Of a stretch of DNA of 64,000 nucleotides, positions 56,435 to 64,000 are shown piece after piece (positions within the stretch are counted from its first letter, which is position 1; each line of letters starts with the position of its first letter). The position numbers were made by a program, and so were the translations under genes. The stretch is from positions 127,849,116-127,913,115 of the forward strand of contig NC_057797.1 of NCBI RefSeq assembly GCF_018294505.1, given 5' to 3'. Origin of the DNA: Triticum aestivum. Taxonomy: Eukaryota > Streptophyta > Magnoliopsida > Poales > Poaceae. The notes under the pieces are model-generated. The model was given only the letters and a program-made list of their open reading frames with translations, ran no database searches and was not told the origin of the DNA.

Positions 56435-58618
56435 ATGGCGTCTAGCGAGGGAAATTACCACCGTAAAGGTCCTTACTTTGATGGTACTAATTTTGCTAGT
56501 TGTAAGCATAAGATGAAAATGCATATTCTTGGAAATAACCCCGCCGTTTGGGCTATTGTGTGTGTTGGCTTGCAAGGTGAATTCTTTGATGGGAGAGAAC
56601 CGAATCGTGAAGCTACCACGGAAGAGTTGAAGATGCTACAATACAATGCTCAAGCTTGTGATATCCGCTTCAACGGATTGTGCCCCAAAGAATTCAACAA
56701 AATCAGCCGTCTTGAGAATGCAAAGGAAATTTGGGATACTTTGATTGATATGCACGAAGGTACCAACTCCGTCAAGGAATCCAAGTTGGATGTGCTTCAA
56801 AGTCAACTTGACAAGTTCAAAATGAAGGATGGTGAAGGTGTCGCTGAAATGTACTCTAGGATTGCTCTTATCACAAATGAGATTGCCGGCTTAGGAAGTG
56901 AAGAGATGACCGACAAATTCATCATCAAGAAGATCCTAAGAGCCTTGGATGGAAAATATGATACCGTATGCACATTGATCCAAATGATGCCAAATTACAA
57001 AGATCTCAAGCCAACGGAAGTCATTGGAAGAATTGTTGCTCATGAGATGTCACTCAAGGATAAGGAGGAGCTCCATAACAAGTCAAGTGGTGCTTACAAA
57101 GCCTCATGTGAAGCTCCCACATCATCAAGTGAGAAACAAACCTTCAATGAAGAATTGAGCCTAATGGTGAAGAACTTCAACAAGTTCTACAAGAATAGAA
57201 GCAAAGAGAGAAGTTCCAAGTCAAGGTCCTACAATGACAAAAGATCTTCTAGTCGAGAGCGAAACTGCTACAATTGTGGAAGACCCGGACACTACTCCAA
57301 TGAGTGTACGGCTCCCCACAAGAGAAGAGAAGATTCTCCCAAAAGAAGAAGTAGAAGAGAAGAATCACCATCAAGGGAGAGAAGGAGTAGGGATGATCGA
57401 TATGAATGAAGACCCTCTCGGAGAAGCAAGGATTCGGAAAGGAAGGACAAGTCATCAAGGAGCTACACAAAACGAAGACATCAAGCTCATGTTGGTGAAT
57501 GGGTATCCGGCTCCGACTCCGACAATGACTCCGAGAGAAGCTATCACTCCGACTCCGAATATACTCAAGATGAAGGTGTTGCCGGTCTAGCACTTGTGTC
57601 AACCAACTCCTACGACATATTTGATTCACCAAATGAAGGAATTGGAAGATGCTTCATGGCCAAAGGTCCAAAGGTATCACACCCCGAGTATGTTGATTTC
57701 AATAGTGATGAAGATGACTTGTTAGGTGATGATGATTTACTTGTTGACAACTATAGTGATGAATACTATGATGAAACGTCAATTAATCATGCTAATCAAG
57801 ATGAAACGAATGACAATGATAAGGAGAAGATTGAGTCTCTAACTAAAGAACTAAACACTCTTAAGTTAGCTCATGAAACTATCTTAGGAGATCATCGAGA
57901 ACTTTTAAGGACTCATGAGAAATTACGTTTTGAGAAGCTCAATCTTGAGCAAGAGCATGAGTTCTTAAAGGCAATCAATGATGATCTTCGCAAGAAAAGT
58001 TCTTCTTACATTGCCAAGCGTTTACTCTTATCCACTTACATGCCTCAAGTCAAGTCTAGTAACAAGAACAAGAAAGATTCTTCCTCTAGTAGTAACAATA
58101 ATCATGCTAAATCCAATGTTGTTGCTTCTAGTAGTTCTCTTGATTCCACTAATGATTCTCTTAGCCAAGTTACACTTGAGCAAGAAAATAGCTTATTGAA
58201 GGGAATCATAGAGAAAGGTGTTTACAAGAGCCTTGCCGGGAGTAAGCAATTCGAGGAAATTGTACGCAAGCAAGGAAGGCACCGGAAGAATCAAGGTATT
58301 GGTTTTGAACGAAAGTTCAATGCCAATGGAGTTGAGTGGGAAGAAGATCAATACCCCAAGACGAAGTTTGTTCCTCAACAAGAGAAGTATGATCCTACTT
58401 CTTCCAAAGGGACACAAGCTCAAGATGATCTTCCACCACAAGACCACAAGCAAAAAGGCAAGGACAAGCTTCAAGAGGAAATTGATGCATTTGAAGAAGC
58501 TCCTAAGGCCTTGGTCAAGTGGGTTCCCAAGACTACATCAAGTTCCACTTCATCAAGTACAACTACAACTCCGAGGATTCCCATCAAGATGGTGTGGATC
58601 CCGAAGAAGAAGAACTAG
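56435..58618 (+). pseudogene. Sirevirus-like gag with one premature stop
   Basis: ATG at 56435. The gag core (UBN2-type, PF14223) covers the first 230 residues (KEIWDTLIDMHEGTNSVKES), then Ser/Arg-rich sequence and a CCHC knuckle CYNCGRPGHYSNEC. TGA at 57407-57409 stops it after 324 residues. The same frame is then open for about 400 more codons to a TAG at 58616-58618, through an Asp-rich part, a coiled coil and Ser-rich linkers, ending VWIPKKKN. So it is one gag ORF of about 727 codons with one nonsense codon; CGA to TGA would explain it. Gag forms particles and binds element RNA. No pol follows. Confidence 0.8.
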
Positions 58619-59493
58619 AGAGTTCTTGAGGGTGACTCCGCCAACATACTTCACTCTTATCATTTTGGCAAGAACAAGTGCAATCAACTTCCACATCTTG
58701 CACTAGTTCAAGGAGTCACAAACCCTCTTATTGGTAAGACAAGGGACAAGGTAACCTAAAGCTTTCATAGACATCATCTTGTGTGTGCATCACTCTATGC
58801 CTATGGATATCCTTGTTTGTTCCTTGTGGGACTATCCCGTGTAGGTATTGAAAGTGCAACTCACTCCAAAGGATAGCTCCAAATGATCTACATCAACTTA
58901 GAGCATCCACATCTTCAACACCTACATGAAGTCATCATCGACAAAACCCAAGGTTAGTTCATCCCTCTTAAGGGTGATCTCACATCTAGGGGGAGCTTTA
59001 CTTTAACAATTGAGTTAAAGAAACTCTAATGGTGTGAACACAACAACGCTTTATGTAAAAGTGGTAACCCCACTTGTGCTTAAACGATGAGTATGACCTA
59101 TGATCAAATGTTCTCATTTGACTCCTAAGTCAATATACTCATATATAGATGACCTAGTCATCGCCAATTGCTTGATAGATGCTATAATTGTTTGTGCATG
59201 CTTTGCCACATATTTCATTTGTCATTTTATTGTGTGAGCATGTTGGTTGCATAATTTACTCATTCGAGGACATCAACTTGTTGTTTTGATTGATTGGTTT
59301 CCTTTTCTTTTGGCCAAGTGGATGGACAAGAATGCCTAAGAACCTTCTCTAGCTATATATGCTTTTCTCGTCTCAAATTCTATTCATGCTGCATCACAAA
59401 GTTTGATCAAGTCAGATTCGAACCACTCTATGTGAGGAGCACTCGGAGTCCCCGATTCATCATAGACTTAAACTTCCAAAACTTCTTTGTGTG

Positions 59494-60225
59494 TTTCGGT
59501 CTGACCAATTCATCCATTTTGGTCATACCGAGATCACTAAGTCAATCTAGGTTTTCAATCTCGATGCAATCGATTCGAACTTTTCGGTCACACCGAGTTT
59601 CAGTAACTGCTTGCAGTTATGAAACTCGGTGCCACCGAGTTGTTCCACTCGGTCACACCGATAGGGTCAGGCTATATATATCCACAGGTCAAATTTTGGA
59701 AAACTTTCCGAACCTCGTCGCCCGCGCTTAGCCTACTCTGCCTCCCTAGGTCTCCGGATCGTCCTCCTCGTTGCCAGCCGCCTCTTGTCGCCGGTCTCCG
59801 CCGCCGTCAACGGGATCATCTCCGTTGTTGCTGCCGTAGCAAGTTCATCGCCGAACTAGGGTATGGACATGAACTTTGTGTTGTTCTAACTCCGATTCCC
59901 CAGCACATTGCTTTGCCATGTATCTTGCCACGATTTTGATCATTCTATCCATCGAAAACACTCCGTAGTTTAGTCGTGAATTGAAAATTTAGGGTTAGGT
60001 TTCCATCGAAACCATCTCAGACCGACCGAGTTGATGAAATCGGTTCCACCAATTTGGCTTAGGCCATTGCACATGTGACTCTCGGTCTGACCGAGAATTG
60101 CAAATCGGTCTGACCGAGTTCAGCACTTTGTGAAACTCTAGCCGTCTCGGTGCCACCGAACTATGACTCGGTCTGACCGAGTTCACTAGTTTAGGTTCCA
60201 AAAGCAGCTTCGGTATCACCGAGTT
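59494..60225 (+). repeat. Second palindrome array inside the element
   Basis: About ten more copies of the same palindrome class (CGGTCTGACCGAG, CGGTGCCACCGAG), in two groups around a TATA-like site. The class is the same as in the LTR, but the spacing and surrounding sequence are different. Confidence 0.7.
59672..59683 (+). promoter_or_regulatory. Internal TATA box
   Basis: CTATATATATCC about ten bases after a palindrome. Together with the array it repeats the layout of the LTR promoter, 0.7 kb before the env-like start. Confidence 0.4.
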
Positions 60226-60375
60226 TTCAAATCTGTAGATCCAAAATGCTTTCTGTGGAAAACTAAAACTAAGTTTTTAATTCATTCTTTTGCAAAAACC
60301 TCTGTGCTTTGTGATGCTCATCTACTCTACCTCATCTATAATCTATTCACAGGGTCTGCTGTCAGTGTTTGCATC

Positions 60376-62444
60376 ATGTCAGATCAGAGTGACAGTCAGA
60401 ACAAGTCAGAGGAGCAGGTTCACTTGAGTGAGGGCACTAGTCCCTCTAGCAGCTCAGATGATGGCAGCAGGAGCACACCAAGCAATCTGCCAAAGGCTGC
60501 CACCAGGGCTAGCAAGAAAATAACCTCAGAGTTAGAGGATGAGGACTATGTGGCTGAGGAAGAAGAAACCACCTCAAAGAGGAAAGTCCTGAAGAAGGAA
60601 TATGGCACAACTGCTGCCACCAAGCCAGGAATGAAGCAAAAGGTTCCTGCCAAGAGAGATCCAATGTCTAAAGCTAGAAGATCCACTCAAGAGACTTTGG
60701 GATCTGCACCCAAAGAGCAGGTTGTGGCAGAAATAAAAGGAAGGAAAGGGTCAAAAAGACTAGTGCCATAGTGCTTGGGAGATCTTCAATCATGAAAGAC
60801 TCTGAAGAAGAGGAAGAGGAAGAGGATGCAGTACCAGCACACAAAGCTCAAAAGCTTATGGGAGATGCCATAAGATCAGGGGCTGCTCCATATAAGCCCA
60901 AAGGAACTCCCAAGCCATCTGCTCCAAAACCCAAAACTGCACCAAAGAGGAGTACCAGGAACATTCCAGTTGCTGAGAAAAACAAGGCCCAGTGCCTGAA
61001 ACTGTTGCTGAAGAAGAAGATGATGAGACACATGTTTTGAGGAAGTTAAAGCCAAAAAAATCCAGATCATAATAATGCTCATCCTGTAGCAGAAAACATG
61101 AAGATCAGGAAGGACTCAGGATTGAGGCTATGGAGAGAGTCAGATCCATATGCCACCAGAAGGAGAACTACTGTGGACTACAGGTTCCATACCAAAGAAT
61201 AGCAGGATTTTTATGAGACAATGTTGCTTGACAAGAAACCAATAGTATGTGACATGAGATGGGTCAACTGGGAGTACATCAAGGAGAATGAAGAACACTA
61301 TCCAGGAGTATATGATAGTTTCAAGGCTTGTGGAGTTGATGAGTTTGTGGCTCAGAAGCTCACAAAGTGGAATGATGAGCTTATCATGCAGTTCTACTCC
61401 ATAGCTCACTTCTACCTAGATGGCAAGATAGTCTGGATGTCTGAAGGCACTAGATACCAGTCAACAGTAGCAGAATGGGCTCAATTGATCAATGCTCCTG
61501 AGGAGAATGAAGATGACTTGGATGTCTATGCCAAGAAGAAGAAGGATCACAACTCCATGGCTAGCATGTACAAGGAAATTCCTGATGCAGATCTTGAGAC
61601 TCACCAATTTGGAACAGTGAAACACCTGCTGTCAGGACTGCCTACTATCAATTGGATCCTCAGGCACACTCTTCTGCCCAAGTCTGGTGATCACAGAATG
61701 ATCAGAGGCCACTCCATCAATCTGCTACATATATTTGATGTGCCACAAAAGTTCAAGGTCATGAGTCTTATAGTTGAAACTATCAAGAGGACAGCTGCTG
61801 ACCAAAAGAGAAGCTGTGGGTATGCACCACAGATCCAGGAGTTGATTAACTCCAAGATGGGCACTGGCACATACTTGTTGGACAAGGAGCACATGCCTAT
61901 CTATCCAGACTTTGAGGACAACCAAGTGGTTATGAATGAGGATGAACCATCTTCTGTGCATGTTCAAGCAAAGAGGGAGAAGGCAAAGGCTGAGAAAGCT
62001 GCAAAGATGCCAACCATGGAAGAGGCATCTCAGTATCTTCTGAAGAGCAAGCAAGATCAGCTCGGCTACTTGATTGCATCCACTCTAAGGATTGAGAAAG
62101 GGCTGGCCACCCTAACTCAAAACCAGGAGAGCTTGGAGAGGATCGTGGAGCAGAAGTTCTATGACATGGATGTGAAGGTAACTGAGATCCAGTCTGTTGT
62201 GGAGCAACTTCAGGATGATATGCAGGAGAGGAAGGGCAAGACAACCACTGATGCATTTGCCAGAGTGCCTAGAGCTCAGAGATCTGCTGCAGTGCCTGTT
62301 CCAGACACCAGAGCAACTTCATCTGCACCAGCTATAGCTTCAGTGCCACCAGCTCCAGCACCTACTCCATCAGCTCCATCTACATCGACTGAAGCCTTCG
62401 TTGTTGGAGTTATCTGGACACCACCACCTGAAGACCAAACCTGA
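60376..62444 (+). pseudogene. Env-like gene of the Sirevirus-like element
   Basis: ATG at 60376-60378. The first segment is Ser/Thr/Lys-rich with acidic patches, to a TAG at 60769-60771. Coding continues in a shifted frame (60771-61040), then through another frame and stop near 61198, to a long open frame 61221-62444 (407 codons). That has a conserved fold-like block (MRWVNWEYIKENEEHY, WNDELIMQFYSIAHFY, LPKSGDHRMIRGHSINLLHI), then a Lys/Glu/Ala coiled coil and a Pro/Ala-rich end. This is the 'putative plant transposon protein' type of accessory ORF found downstream of pol in Sireviruses. I see no clear signal peptide or membrane span, so the name env-like reflects position only. At least three breaks. 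Confidence 0.7.
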
Positions 62445-62945
62445 GAGACGATTTAGTGCTATGCATTTTCTATGAACTTTTTGGTAACTTGTTGCCCAAG
62501 GGGGAGAAAAATGTATAGATCATAGGCTTCGAGAGAGAGTGTTGCTTTTTTATTCTCTCTTGCTTTGGTGGTTGAACTTTATTTGCTTGTTTGAGATACT
62601 TTCTGTCTGTGTGATACTTGGATGATCATGTGTGTTTGATCATATGCTGCATTAATGCTTGTTGGATGACATTATCATTTTATCCCTATATGATCATTCA
62701 CTTTGCTTGGTGATGAGTGCATGTATTTAATTATTATCATTTTGAGCGCTCCACCAAGATGTATGTGACATGGAAGAGTAACCCATGAGCCTAACTCTCT
62801 GTGCATTTGCAGTCCAAAGCAAATCATAAACTATGCACAAATTTAGGGGGAGCTCTTGCTTTTCACATACTTCTCAAAGCGACAATGTTTTTCACTCTTA
62901 TTATCATTCGTCGAAGCTTTGATCTATATGTTGTCATCAATTACC
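62445..62945 (+). other. 3' internal region with additional G-rich tracts
   Basis: AAGGGGGAGAAAA at 62498-62510 and TAGGGGGAGC at 62844-62853 precede the true polypurine tract. Repeated tracts of this type are a known Sirevirus feature. No ORF. Confidence 0.55.
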
Positions 62946-62959
62946 AAAAAGGGGGAGAT
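62946..62959 (+). promoter_or_regulatory. Polypurine tract of the Sirevirus-like element
   Basis: AAAAAGGGGGAGAT directly followed by the 3' LTR start TGAAAGTGC. Confidence 0.85.
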
Positions 62960-64000
62960 TGAAAGTGCAACTATCCCTAGGTGGTTTTGGTAATTCCTAA
63001 CAACATATAGCTCATTGAGCTAATGCTATTCCAAGATTAATATTTCAGGAAAAGCTCAATGAATGGCATGGCATGGATGAGGAAAGTGGACCCCTCAAAA
63101 TACTAAGGACAAAAAGATTGGCTCAAGCTCAAAGCTCAAGACTCTACATTTTATATTTTAGTGATCCAAGATCACATTGAGTCTATAGGAAAAGCCAATA
63201 CTATCAAGGAGGGATGAGGTGTTGCTTGATGAGGTTCTTGCTTCATAGTGCTTAGTGATATGCTCCAAAACCCTCAACTACCTTCCCACATCCACATATG
63301 ACCTAAACCAAAAGTCAAACTCGGCCCCACCGATTCTTTCTATCCGGCGCCACCGAGTTCAGATGTCATAGCCACTGCCACAAACCCTAGGCAAATCGGT
63401 CTCACCGATAGGGATCTCGGTCACACCGAGATGGGGTTGTAATCTCTCTGTTTCCCTTCGTAACGTTTCGGTCCTACCGAGATGAGCAATCGGTCCCACC
63501 GAGATTGCAATGTAAACTCTCTATTTCCCTTTTGTAACATTTCGGTCCCACCGAAATGAGCAAATCGGTCCCACCGAGTTTACCTGACCAACTCTCTGGT
63601 TAGCTTATTACCAAAATCGGTCCCACCGAGTTTGTGTAATCGGTCACACAGAGATTACGTTATGCCCTAACCCTAACCATATGGATCCTACCGAGTTGCA
63701 TCTCAGTCCCACCGAAAATCCTAACGGTCACTAGGTTTGCTAAATCGGTCCGACCGAGTTTCTCAATTCGGTCTCACCGAGATTGGTAAATTGTGTGTAA
63801 CGGTTAGTTTTTGTGTGGAGGCTATATATACCCCTCCACCCACTCTTCATTCGTAGAGAGAGCCATTAGAACATACCTACACTTCCAATACACATTTTCT
63901 GAGAGAGAACCACCTACTCATGTGTTGAGGCCAAGATATTCCATTCTCACCATATGAATCTTGATCTCTAGCCTTCCCCAAGTTGCTTTCCACTCAAATC
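62960..64000 (+). repeat. 3' LTR, truncated by the window end
   Basis: Aligns with the 5' LTR from its first base. It has one extra palindrome unit (about 22 bp, around 63411-63435) missing from the 5' LTR. The palindrome array spans about 63325-63785. Confidence 0.88.

Larger units (their letters stand above)
58619..60375 (+). other. Spacer in place of pol
   Basis: No coding domain. It holds an AGGGGGAG-type tract (58986-58997), a set of CGGT-N-ACCG palindromes (59494-59665 and 60010-60225), and a second TATA box (59672). In a complete Sirevirus this interval would carry protease, integrase, RT and RNase H. Confidence 0.6.
54681..64000 (+). mobile_element. Sirevirus-like Copia element lacking pol, partial
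   Basis: 5' LTR 54681-56349, PBS for initiator tRNA-Met, gag, env-like gene, several G-rich tracts, then a 3' LTR from 62960 that leaves the window. Gag with CCHC knuckle, the tRNA-Met PBS, repeated AGGGGGAG motifs and an env-like ORF between gag and the 3' LTR fit the Sirevirus branch of Copia. There is no protease, integrase or reverse transcriptase between 58618 and 60375, where about 4 kb would be expected. Resembles Maximus-type Triticeae elements, by eye only. Confidence 0.85.

Overview
This window is a gene-poor, transposon-saturated stretch of a large plant genome, most likely a Triticeae grass (wheat, Aegilops or barley). That call rests on the long-LTR chromovirus, Athila-type and Sirevirus retrotransposons, the Stowaway MITE, LTR sequences of a style I know from wheat and barley intergenic DNA, and the monocot-style broken genes. 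There are no rRNA, tRNA, CRISPR or prokaryotic features. Family names were assigned by eye and were not searched against a database.

Layout. 1-2235: 3' end of a Gypsy-type LTR element that carries a spliced gene on the strand opposite to its own. 2236-26345: one LINE (+ strand) cut into pieces by insertions: the 1-2235 element, a full-length chromovirus (3448-21484, minus strand, 4.0-kb LTRs) whose 5' LTR holds a 4.2-kb solo LTR (13728-17961) and an internal tandem duplication, and a second solo LTR (22042-26270) with a perfect 5-bp target duplication. 26397-29385: a decayed five-exon minus-strand gene resembling the Ptta/En-Spm plant transposase family. 30019-37292: a complete pol-less LTR element (perfect TSD) that again carries a long antisense gene. 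37298-39600: low-information sequence related to the upstream locus. 39700-47287: two truncated Athila-like elements meeting back to back. 47288-50526: a small relic gene island with a DUF295/KIB-type pseudogene and a possible DUF1110-like pseudogene with a TATA box and a promoter hairpin. 50526-54680: a third long LTR of the chromovirus type. 54681-64000 (runs off the end): a Sirevirus-like Copia element that keeps gag and an env-like gene but has no pol.

Working together. No gene here looks intact as a host gene. The intact-looking coding potential sits in the retrotransposons: the antisense gene at 1-1202 (open through two exons in the window), the Sirevirus gag (one stop codon), and the env-like ORF. 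The most interesting patterns are (a) two independent LTR elements with the same kind of antisense, intron-containing gene placed between internal region and 3' LTR, and (b) a pol-less Sirevirus in which the palindrome array plus TATA box of the LTR is repeated inside the element, upstream of the env-like gene. Nesting gives a relative order: LINE oldest, then the gypsy and solo-LTR insertions into it, then the solo LTR nested in the chromovirus LTR. The Sirevirus is younger than the LTR it interrupts.
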